Assembly: GCA_964525965.1 (NCBI GenBank)
Contig: CAZGKA010000099.1
Location: 1 to 43,040, forward strand
Direction: 5' to 3'
Origin: Methanodesulfokora sp964525965
Lineage (GTDB): Archaea; Korarchaeota; Korarchaeia; Korarchaeales; Korarchaeaceae
DNA: 43,040 bases
A model generated the notes under the pieces. The model made no database searches and was not told the DNA's origin. It saw only the letters and a list, made by a program, of their open reading frames with translations. Shown in pieces: positions 8,352 through 14,835 of the stretch. How positions within the stretch are numbered: position 1 is the stretch's first letter; every line of letters starts with the position of its first letter. The position numbers were made by a program, and so were the translations under genes.

Positions 8352-9746
8352 CTAGGAAATTAGACGACTGCCTATATCCCTTCCAATTACAACTCCGGAG
8401 CAGGAGGCTTGTATCAATCCTCTGGACACGCCTGCTGCGTCTCCGCCGGCATACAAGTTGGCCACCTCCCTGGTCTCAAGATTGGGCTTCAGGTTTAGCT
8501 TGGCGGTGTGAAGCTTGAGTTCCACACCGTATAGGAGGGTGTGGCTGCTGAAGACGCCGGGCATTATGTTGTTCATGGCCTCCAACATCTCTATTATGTC
8601 TAAGAGATATCTGTACGGGAAGACGAAGCTCAGATCTCCCGGAACCGCCTCCTCGAGGGTGGGCTTGATGATGCTCCTGGAGATCCTCTCCGGAGTGGAT
8701 CTTCTCCCCTTGAGGAGATCGCCAAGCCTCTGAATTATTGGTTGATTACCGGCTATGTTGTTGGCGAGCCTTGCTATGTCGAGAGCATACGAAATAGTGT
8801 CTTTGTAGGGATAGGTGAACTTCGTCGTGACTAGTATGGCGAAGTTTGTGTTCTCCGTGTGTTTATCCTCCCGGGACATCCCGTTCACCGTGACTATGCC
8901 CCAGTAGGATTCGGTGGTCACCTCCCCACCAGGGTTGACGCAGAAGACCCTGAGCTTGTCGTCGAACGTCTTGCTGTAGTATATGAGTTTGGGCTCATAC
9001 AGCACGCTGGTGAACTCCTCCATAACATCGGCGAGCACCTCGACCCTGACCCCTATGTCCACAGTTCCGCCCTCAACTTTGACGCCTATCCTCTTGGCCT
9101 CCCCCACAAGCCATTGTGCCCCGACCCTGCCTGGGGCCACGACCACGTACTTAGCTCGAATCTCCCTTCCGTTCCGTAGTCTGATGCCAACCGCTCGTCC
9201 GTTCTCCACGAGAATGTTTTTTACCTCGGAGTTAAAGTAGAACTCCACTCCGTTCTCCTTCAACACTTTCCTAAAGTTTTTTAGGACCTTATAGCCGCCA
9301 TCGGTTCCCATATGTCTTATCTTGAAGGGAACCAACAGCATCCCTGCCTTGTATGCTTTCTTGCGGAGCCTCTCTACGACCTCGTGATCGGTGCCAAAGA
9401 CTTTTTTGGGGGCCCCTAGTGACACATAAATCGAATCCACGTACTCTATAATCTGGTTGACCGTTTTAGCCCCAACTATTTCTGCTAAATCACCGCCCAC
9501 GTCCTTAGTGAGGTTGAGCTTCCCATCGCTGAAGGCTCCTGCCCCTCCAAAACCGGATAATACGTTACAGGGCTGACACTGTATACACCTGCCCTCGGCT
9601 CTCCTAGGACATTTTCGCTGCTCCAGATCATGCCCCATCTCTACTATTAGGACCTGGGCATCTGGAGCTAGCTTCTTTACCTCTAGGGCGGTGAAGAGTC
9701 CGGTCGGGCCTGCTCCGACGATGATGACATCCCAGCTCTCGCGCAA
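8352..9746 (-). CDS. FAD-dependent dehydrogenase of the COG2509-like family
   Basis: A flavoprotein of unknown substrate. The N-terminus holds the FAD-binding Rossmann motif VGAGPTGLFTALE (about residues 10-22) and a second dinucleotide region, VVVAPGRVGAQWLV, near residue 205. Between them is a Cys-rich stretch, CPRRAEGRCIQCQPCNVLSG (C47, C55, C58 and C61), followed by GGAGAFSDGKLNLT; this combination is characteristic of the uncharacterised FAD-dependent dehydrogenases grouped as COG2509. The C-terminus has the FAD-closing motif LYAGGDAAGVSRGLIQA. The start is TTG at 9746 and a TATA-like AATTTTTTAATT lies about 40 bp upstream. No pathway link is evident from its neighbours. Confidence 0.85.
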   Translation of the reverse strand: MRESWDVIIVGAGPTGLFTALEVKKLAPDAQVLIVEMGHDLEQRKCPRRAEGRCIQCQPCNVLSGFGGAGAFSDGKLNLTKDVGGDLAEIVGAKTVNQIIEYVDSIYVSLGAPKKVFGTDHEVVERLRKKAYKAGMLLVPFKIRHMGTDGGYKVLKNFRKVLKENGVEFYFNSEVKNILVENGRAVGIRLRNGREIRAKYVVVAPGRVGAQWLVGEAKRIGVKVEGGTVDIGVRVEVLADVMEEFTSVLYEPKLIYYSKTFDDKLRVFCVNPGGEVTTESYWGIVTVNGMSREDKHTENTNFAILVTTKFTYPYKDTISYALDIARLANNIAGNQPIIQRLGDLLKGRRSTPERISRSIIKPTLEEAVPGDLSFVFPYRYLLDIIEMLEAMNNIMPGVFSSHTLLYGVELKLHTAKLNLKPNLETREVANLYAGGDAAGVSRGLIQASCSGVVIGRDIGSRLIS

Positions 9747-9814
9747 CAGAAGTCCCAGGGTTAACGTTCAGGTTCCCGAGAGAATTAAAAAATTTCCGTA
9801 AGCATGAGCTGAGC

Positions 9815-10546
9815 TCATGGCTCTCGATCGGAGAGTTCTCTGAGAGCGCCGAAGCACGATCCATCGATGGAGAGAACTATCGAGCTATTGACGTCAACGT
9901 ACCTCTCGGAAAATATCACCCCCAGCCGCTCGTCATCCGGAGCGTAATTGTTCAAAAGAACTCCTCCAAGAATCGGATTGAAAGCAGGCATAAGAACAAA
10001 CTTTCCGCCAGTTCTGGCCCTGCCCATGACGAAAACACTTTCGCTTCGACTAAAGTCAGGGTTCCTAAAACGAGGATGGACATGAGCTGTTAAGATGGAG
10101 GCTCCCTCGGGCAGATTTCCCCGAGGGTGAGCATGGCCGTGCAGCATGATTAGGTCTCCCAAGGCGAGCTCCCGCATGACCTTAACTTGTTTAGGTAGGA
10201 GGGTCTCTATCGATCCATCATGATTTCCTTTGAGCAGGATCAAGTCAACATCTCTCTCTGCGACCCTCCTCACAAATTTAGCTAGATATCCCCCAATGAA
10301 TGGAAAGGCTCCTATGCTCTCCTTAAGATCTCCGAGTATCACGAGAGCGTCGGCGGAGTGCTTATCAATAAGATGGATGATCTGAGAAGCCATGCGGTCT
10401 GATATATCCGGTACGAACACGCCCTCCTTGGCGAATTTCCTCTCAAAACCTACGTGCATGTCGGCAATCACGAGATAGTTAAGACCATGCCTTACCATGA
10501 CGGCGGGGCTTCCCCAGAGGATCTCTAGCTCTGTCACCGAGAACAT
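9815..10546 (-). CDS. Mre11/SbcD-related archaeal metallophosphoesterase
   Basis: A calcineurin-type phosphoesterase expected to bind two metal ions. The ordered motifs are visible: D-x-H in VIADMHVGFE (about residues 26-35), GD in LVILGDLKES (about 70), GNHD in LLKGNHDGS (about 102), GHAH in MLHGHAHPRG (about 136) and a further AHVHPRF. The length of 243 suits the small SbcD-related archaeal family of unknown substrate. It is divergent from a SWIM zinc-finger gene with 46 bp between them; both families are loosely tied to DNA metabolism, but a joint role is inference. Confidence 0.87.
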   Translation of the reverse strand: MFSVTELEILWGSPAVMVRHGLNYLVIADMHVGFERKFAKEGVFVPDISDRMASQIIHLIDKHSADALVILGDLKESIGAFPFIGGYLAKFVRRVAERDVDLILLKGNHDGSIETLLPKQVKVMRELALGDLIMLHGHAHPRGNLPEGASILTAHVHPRFRNPDFSRSESVFVMGRARTGGKFVLMPAFNPILGGVLLNNYAPDDERLGVIFSERYVDVNSSIVLSIDGSCFGALRELSDREP

Positions 10547-10560
10547 TTCCGTTGGTGATC

Positions 10561-10570
10561 TTTTAACTTA
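10561..10570 (+). promoter_or_regulatory. TATA-like box of the SWIM gene
   Basis: TTTTAACTTA lies about 25-30 bases before the GTG at 10593, so the SWIM gene transcript would be leaderless or nearly so. Confidence 0.4.
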
Positions 10571-10592
10571 ACTTCATCCAATTGAGCTTGAA

Positions 10593-10958
10593 GTGTCGAT
10601 AAGGAAAAGGTACCATAAGCTCATTGAAAAGCTTCCTAGAGAGAGTGTGAGAAAGCTCGTGAGAGCCGTCAACTTCGGTCTCATCACAAAGTACATTTTC
10701 CAACCTTCGGGCCTCTCCTTTTATGTGGTGAGAGGAGAGGGGGGTGATTATTTGGTCATCCGCGGAAGATACTGCATGTGCCCTGATTTTACGATTAACG
10801 TTCTGCTTAGGGGCGAGAGGGACTTCTGTTACCATCTAGCGGCTGTAGAAGTTGCAGAGGACTTAGGAAAAGTTAAAACTGAGGTTTTGAGCGATTCTCA
10901 TATAGAATCAATCGTCAAGAAGGTAATTTCATCTCGTTTTAGGCACTCAGATAGATAA
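10593..10958 (+). CDS. SWIM zinc-finger protein
   Basis: A 121-residue protein with a single SWIM domain: C-x-C-x15-C-x-H, formed by CMC near residues 67-69 and CYH near 85-87, followed by the usual helix LAAVEVAEDLG. SWIM domains bind DNA or proteins; small archaeal SWIM proteins have been compared with Sws1/Shu2, partners of Rad51 paralogues in recombination, so a repair role is possible but unproven here. The start is GTG at 10593 with little room for a leader. It is divergent from an Mre11-related phosphoesterase. Confidence 0.8.
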   Translation: MSIRKRYHKLIEKLPRESVRKLVRAVNFGLITKYIFQPSGLSFYVVRGEGGDYLVIRGRYCMCPDFTINVLLRGERDFCYHLAAVEVAEDLGKVKTEVLSDSHIESIVKKVISSRFRHSDR

Positions 10959-11004
10959 GGCTTTTATGCTATGTTCCAAAATTACCTTTGGAGAGGAGAT
11001 CTTG

Positions 11005-11031
11005 ATGATCGTAGTTCCGCCGGGTGGTTGA
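11005..11031 (+). CDS. Candidate 8-residue micro-ORF ending PPGG
   Basis: ATG at 11005 opens MIVVPPGG followed by TGA. A strong Shine-Dalgarno-like run (GGAGAGGAG) ends about 5 bases before the ATG, and a TATA-like CTTTTATG lies near 10970-10977, at a fitting distance for a short leader. It could be a translated leader peptide, or the region could be a non-coding RNA with a chance frame. No homologue is known to me. Confidence 0.3.
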   Translation: MIVVPPGG

Positions 11032-11087
11032 CAGGAGTGCTTGTTGAGAGAGTTAGATTTTTTAGTTCCTCCCCGCCGGGAGGATGA
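11028..11087 (+). CDS. Candidate second micro-ORF ending PPGG
   Basis: This frame overlaps the stop of the first micro-ORF (TTG within GGTTGA; an in-frame GTG follows at 11037) and encodes up to 19 residues ending SSSPPGG before TGA. The last four codons plus stop match those of the first micro-ORF except at two third-codon positions (GGT versus GGA, twice). The DNA of this end also forms a 7-bp stem with a 4-base loop (11067-11084). Coding status is uncertain. Confidence 0.25.
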   Translation: MTGVLVERVRFFSSSPPGG

Positions 11088-11152
11088 CCGCTTAAAGTTA
11101 TGGCCTCGGTCCTCGCATTTCGGTCCATTAGTTTAACCTAATTCTGGGAAGA

Positions 11153-11176
11153 TTTTTATAACCCATCGCGGGCGAT
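11153..11176 (+). promoter_or_regulatory. TATA box plus palindrome before the HTH regulator
   Basis: The TATA element TTTTTATA (11153-11160) is followed directly by the perfect inverted repeat ATCGC-GG-GCGAT (11165-11176), ending 13 bases before the TTG start. A site at this place would cover the transcription start, so it is a candidate autoregulatory operator. Confidence 0.5.
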
Positions 11177-11189
11177 AAGAGTTAGGTGA

Positions 11190-11975
11190 TTGTCGGACTT
11201 GGGGACTCCTTCCGATAAAAAGAGCCCCATAGATTTGGAACCCATGTCATATCACAGAAGAATGCTTAAGGAGATGGTTGCCAAGAAGATAGCAGGGGAC
11301 ATCCTTTTTTCCCCCAACGTGGGTAAAGCTATGAGGAAGTGGAGAGAGTACTTCGGCATAAAGCAAAGTGAGCTCTCAAGGCTGCTCGGCATATCGGCCT
11401 CCGTGATCTCCGACTATGAATCCGGAAGAAGGAAAAGCCCGGGATCTCTTGTTTTGAGGAGATTCATCAAAGCACTCATAACTAGAGATGAGGAGAAAGG
11501 TGGGGAGAAGCTCAAACTGCTATCTAGGTCGATGGGGATAGCACCGATCCTAGCGAGCATAGTGGACATGCTGGAGCTCGCGATGCCGGTACCTGCAGAG
11601 GAGTTTCTGGAAGCTATAGACGCCGTTCTCTTGACAAAACCGCAAGAGAGCGTCCTTGTACACGGATATACGATAATAGATAGTATAAAGGCCATAGAGT
11701 GCCTCTCTGGAGTAGATTTCATGAAGATATTCGGATCCTCAACCGAGAGAGCTCTGATCTTCACGAAGGTCTCCACGGGAAGGAGCCCCATGGTTGCCCT
11801 CAGGGTCTTTGACATGAGACCCAGTCTGGTAGTGCTACATGGTCTGAAACCTGAGGACACGGATAAGCTGGCCATAAGGCTCGCCGACATAATGAAAGTT
11901 CCTCTAGCGGTCTCTAGAAAAGAGAGCATAACTGAGCTGGTCGACGCCCTCAGGGAGAGGTTCGTGGAACATTAG
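11190..11975 (+). CDS. HTH transcriptional regulator (COG1709-like) of the mevalonate cluster
   Basis: A 261-residue predicted DNA-binding protein starting at TTG 11190 after AGGTGA. An XRE-type helix-turn-helix lies near residues 48-85: KQSELSRLLGISASVISDYE followed by SGRRKSPG. The C-terminal half has the segment FGSSTERALIFTKVSTGRSP, then a VVLHG strand, a domain found with this HTH in archaeal regulators grouped as COG1709. Related genes are often found beside HMG-CoA synthase in archaea, and here it lies 170 bp before that gene on the same strand. It probably regulates isoprenoid synthesis and possibly itself; the ligand is unknown. Confidence 0.85.
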   Translation: MSDLGTPSDKKSPIDLEPMSYHRRMLKEMVAKKIAGDILFSPNVGKAMRKWREYFGIKQSELSRLLGISASVISDYESGRRKSPGSLVLRRFIKALITRDEEKGGEKLKLLSRSMGIAPILASIVDMLELAMPVPAEEFLEAIDAVLLTKPQESVLVHGYTIIDSIKAIECLSGVDFMKIFGSSTERALIFTKVSTGRSPMVALRVFDMRPSLVVLHGLKPEDTDKLAIRLADIMKVPLAVSRKESITELVDALRERFVEH

Positions 11976-12010
11976 TCGATAGGCTAAGGACTAATGGCCA
12001 TATAACTAAC

Positions 12011-12047
12011 GTTTATATATTTTACTGAATACCGCATCCGACGCGGT
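12011..12047 (+). promoter_or_regulatory. TATA box and inverted repeat before HMG-CoA synthase
   Basis: The AT-rich box GTTTATATAT (12011-12020) is followed by ACCGC-7nt-GCGGT (12031-12047), which would cover the expected transcription start. The half-sites fit AYCGC/GCGRT, as does the palindrome in front of the HTH regulator. The transcript would have a leader of about 100 bases, containing another hairpin GCGTC-10nt-GACGC (12097-12116). Confidence 0.5.
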
Positions 12048-12145
12048 CTTGGAACCGTTTATTAGTTGAAAAGCAGAACCACCTATCCCATCTATTGCGT
12101 CAATCCGTCAGGACGCCCGTGCTGGGCTGAGAGAAGGTAGGGATC

Positions 12146-13231
12146 ATGAAGCCAAATAGGGATGTAGGAATAGTTGGTTGGGGTGTGTACGTACCTAAAT
12201 ACAGGATAAGATCTGAAGAGCTCGCTAGGGCTTGGGGAAGAAGTTGGAAGAGATACGCTGCCGGTATCATGGTCGAGGAGAAGAGCCTTCCTGGAATAGA
12301 CGAGGACACGTTCACCATCGCTTACGAGGCCGCCTATAATGCACTGTTAAGAGCTAGGATCGATCCCGAGAAGATAGGAGCAACCTACGTGGGAACCGAG
12401 TCCAAACCATATGCTGTTAAGCCTACTGCTACTCTGCTCGTAGAGGCTTTGGGCATAGGAGGGGTGGGCAGAAGAACCACCGGAGCGGACTTCGAATTTG
12501 CCTGTAAGGCGGGCACAGAAGCTCTACAGGCAGTGATAGGGTTAGTGGGCTCTGGGATGATAAATTATGGCCTCGTCGTCGGAGCTGACACGGCCCAAGG
12601 AGCTCCAGGTGATGCACTGGAGTATACTGCCGCCTCTGGTGGAGCAGCACTCGTGGTAGGTCCGGGAGAAGAGTCTGTTGCCCTTATAAAAGCTTCTCTT
12701 TCCTACGTATCGGACACGCCCGACTTCTGGAGGAGGCAGCACGAGAGATATCCTGCTCACACGAGGGCCTTCACAGGAGAGCCCGCTTACTTCCATCACA
12801 TAATGAGCGCCGCCAGAGCTCTGATGGATCAGATGAATACCTCCCCAGAGGACTACGATTACGCCGTCTTTCACCAGCCAAACGGAAAGTTCCCCCTCAG
12901 AGTCGGCCAGAAGCTTGGATTTCCTCCTGAGAAAATTAAGCCAGGCCTAATAACGCCATACATAGGAAACACATACAGCGGGTCTGCTCTCGTTGGATTA
13001 TCAGCTGTACTTGACGTTGCTCCTCCTGGAAGCAAGATCTTGGTTGTCTCCTTCGGATCAGGAGCAGGAAGTGATGCCTTTCACATAGAGGTAACTGATA
13101 GGATAGAGCGCGTGAGAGATCTAGCACCGAAGGTCATGGATTACGTTCAGAGAAAGAAATACGTGGATTACGCAATCTATGCAAGGAACAGAAGAATGAT
13201 TCACATGCTGAAGGACTTCAGCGGATATTGA
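12146..13231 (+). CDS. hmgs: Hydroxymethylglutaryl-CoA synthase
   Basis: Condenses acetyl-CoA with acetoacetyl-CoA to HMG-CoA in the archaeal mevalonate pathway. The 361-residue length is typical of archaeal HMGCS. The catalytic triad is intact: Glu85 in YVGTESKP, Cys120 in EFACKAGT (the acyl-accepting nucleophile), and the His of VFHQPNGKFP near residue 240. The start is the ATG at 12146 after GAAGGTAGGG. Next come a thiolase homologue and a DUF35 protein, the three-gene set known to form a substrate-channelling complex in archaea. The stop overlaps the region holding the next gene's ribosome-binding site. Confidence 0.95.
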   Translation: MKPNRDVGIVGWGVYVPKYRIRSEELARAWGRSWKRYAAGIMVEEKSLPGIDEDTFTIAYEAAYNALLRARIDPEKIGATYVGTESKPYAVKPTATLLVEALGIGGVGRRTTGADFEFACKAGTEALQAVIGLVGSGMINYGLVVGADTAQGAPGDALEYTAASGGAALVVGPGEESVALIKASLSYVSDTPDFWRRQHERYPAHTRAFTGEPAYFHHIMSAARALMDQMNTSPEDYDYAVFHQPNGKFPLRVGQKLGFPPEKIKPGLITPYIGNTYSGSALVGLSAVLDVAPPGSKILVVSFGSGAGSDAFHIEVTDRIERVRDLAPKVMDYVQRKKYVDYAIYARNRRMIHMLKDFSGY

Positions 13232-13245
13232 GAGGGGTGATTGTC

Positions 13246-14370
13246 ATGGCCTACATAAGTGGAGCGGGGCTCACGAAGGTCAAGAGCCACTGGGATCTAT
13301 CCCTAGAAGATTTAGCCGTTGAAGCTGGAATTAAAGCTTTGGAGGACTCAGGACATGAAAGAGTTGATGCCATCGTCGTGGCCAACTCGTTCTCGGGAAC
13401 AGCAAATGGCCAAGAGGATCTCTCTTCTATAATCGTCGACCACTTGGGCATCAGAGACGTTCCCTCCTTCAAAGTCAGCCTCGAGGGAGCTTCCGGAGCG
13501 GCGGCCGTAATCACAGCAACAACCCTGGTTAATTCAGGCGCTGCTAAGAGAGTGCTCGTGATAGGAGTGGAGAAGATGAGTGATGTGACTGCTTTAGAGG
13601 ACCTCACGCTGGTCTCCTCCACGTCGCTGGATAGACGATTCGAACGGGAGATCGGGGCCACGACCCATTCCCAACACGCACTGATCATGCGGACCTACAT
13701 GAGGAGATATGGAATTGAGGAGGAGGACTTTGGCCACTTCCCCGTCCTCATGCACGAGAACGCCTGCGCCGTTCCACATGCTCAGTTCAGGTACAGACTC
13801 AAGCTTGAGAACTACATGAAGTCCCCCTATTTAGCTGAGCCTCTGAAGCTGTTTGACGTCCCTGCTGAGGGAGATGGTGCTGCCGCTGTGGTCATCAGCG
13901 AGAAGGGAGAGGTCAAGATATCTGGGTTTTCCATATCGAGTGATAAGGTCATGTTGAGCCTCAGGGAGGATCTCCTCAAATTGGACACGGTTAGGGCTTC
14001 CGCTAGGAGAGCATTGAGCATGGCCGGGTTGGACCTCAACTCGATAAGCTTTGTAAAGATTCATGATAACAGCAGTGCCCTAGCCTACCTCCAGCTGGAG
14101 TCCATTGGATTGGCGGAGGAGGGCAAGGCTCCTCAGCTGACTGCTGAGGGCAAGTTTTCCAGAGATGGTGAGATGCCGGTTAACCCTGAGGGAGGACTCA
14201 AGGCCAGAGGGTATCCTGTTGGTGCTTCCGCCGTTTATCAGGCAGCAGAAGCGTATCTTCAGCTGGCAGGAAGAGCGGGAGAATCGCAGATAAATGGGGC
14301 GAAGAGCTGCCTCCTGGTGAGCCTCAGCGGTATTGGGTCCAGCGCTGCTTCCCTAGTTCTTACGAGGTGA
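13246..14370 (+). CDS. Thiolase homologue lacking the catalytic residues
   Basis: By position and overall alignment this is the acetoacetyl-CoA thiolase partner of HMG-CoA synthase. I start it at ATG 13246 (MAYISGAG, 374 residues) because GAGGGGTGA precedes it; a TTG at 13228 is in frame. The fold landmarks are present (VLVIGVEKM, DGAAAVVIS, NPEGGLKARG). However, the nucleophile motif, usually VEAACASGG, reads VSLEGASGA with Gly for Cys. The HDCF motif reads HDNS, and GHPVGATG reads GYPVGASA. The frame is collinear with no frameshift. It probably cannot run the Claisen reaction. A structural role in the HMGCS-DUF35 complex is inference. Confidence 0.88.
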   Translation: MAYISGAGLTKVKSHWDLSLEDLAVEAGIKALEDSGHERVDAIVVANSFSGTANGQEDLSSIIVDHLGIRDVPSFKVSLEGASGAAAVITATTLVNSGAAKRVLVIGVEKMSDVTALEDLTLVSSTSLDRRFEREIGATTHSQHALIMRTYMRRYGIEEEDFGHFPVLMHENACAVPHAQFRYRLKLENYMKSPYLAEPLKLFDVPAEGDGAAAVVISEKGEVKISGFSISSDKVMLSLREDLLKLDTVRASARRALSMAGLDLNSISFVKIHDNSSALAYLQLESIGLAEEGKAPQLTAEGKFSRDGEMPVNPEGGLKARGYPVGASAVYQAAEAYLQLAGRAGESQINGAKSCLLVSLSGIGSSAASLVLTR

Positions 14371-14374
14371 TGGT

Positions 14375-14788
14375 ATGGTCCTCGAGAGAATAAGCGTTCC
14401 CTCATACTGGAGGGATAGGAAGATAAAGTACAGGCTCGTAGGAGGTGAATGCAAGAGCTGTAATAGAAGGTTCTTTCCCTACAGAAGAGTATGCCCGTAC
14501 TGCGGGTCCACCGACGTGAACGAGGTCAACCTGCCCAGAAGGGGGAAGGTCGTCAGCTTCACGGTGGTCCACAATGCGCCGAGGGGGTTTGAGTATTACA
14601 CTCCCTATGTGATGGCCCTGATCGAGCTTGAGGACGGAACGAGGCTCTTGTCTCAACTTACAGACGTTGAACCAGACGAGGTCAAGGAGGATATGGAAGT
14701 AGAGATGGTGCTAAGGATCCACAGAACGTGTGGTGAGTCGTGGCTTATAGCTTACGGCTACAAGTTCCGGCCTGTGCTCAAAAAGTGA
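14375..14788 (+). CDS. DUF35 zinc-ribbon/OB-fold protein of the HMGCS complex
   Basis: A 137-residue protein with an N-terminal rubredoxin-like zinc ribbon, C-x2-C-x10-C-x2-C (ECKSCNRRFF then VCPYCGS, about residues 26-43), and a C-terminal OB fold (GKVVSFTVVHNAPRGF and onwards). In methanogenic archaea such DUF35 proteins bridge thiolase and HMG-CoA synthase and share a CoA site for channelling of acetoacetyl-CoA. The ATG is 4 bp after the thiolase stop, so all three are one operon. The zinc ligands are intact although the partner thiolase is degenerate. Confidence 0.9.
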   Translation: MVLERISVPSYWRDRKIKYRLVGGECKSCNRRFFPYRRVCPYCGSTDVNEVNLPRRGKVVSFTVVHNAPRGFEYYTPYVMALIELEDGTRLLSQLTDVEPDEVKEDMEVEMVLRIHRTCGESWLIAYGYKFRPVLKK

Positions 14789-14797
14789 TCTGGAGAG

Positions 14798-14806
14798 TTT
14801 TTAAAT
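14798..14806 (+). promoter_or_regulatory. TATA box of gatDE
   Basis: TTTTTAAAT lies about 30 bases before the gatD ATG at 14836, so transcription would start a few bases before the start codon and give a leaderless or near-leaderless mRNA. Confidence 0.55.
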
Positions 14807-14835
14807 CACACTACCACCATCCTTTTTTGATCTAG

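Noticed and set aside
13228..13245. TTG at 13228 as the thiolase start
   Set aside because: It overlaps the HMGCS stop and would place the GAGGGGTGA ribosome-binding site inside the gene; ATG 13246 fits better.
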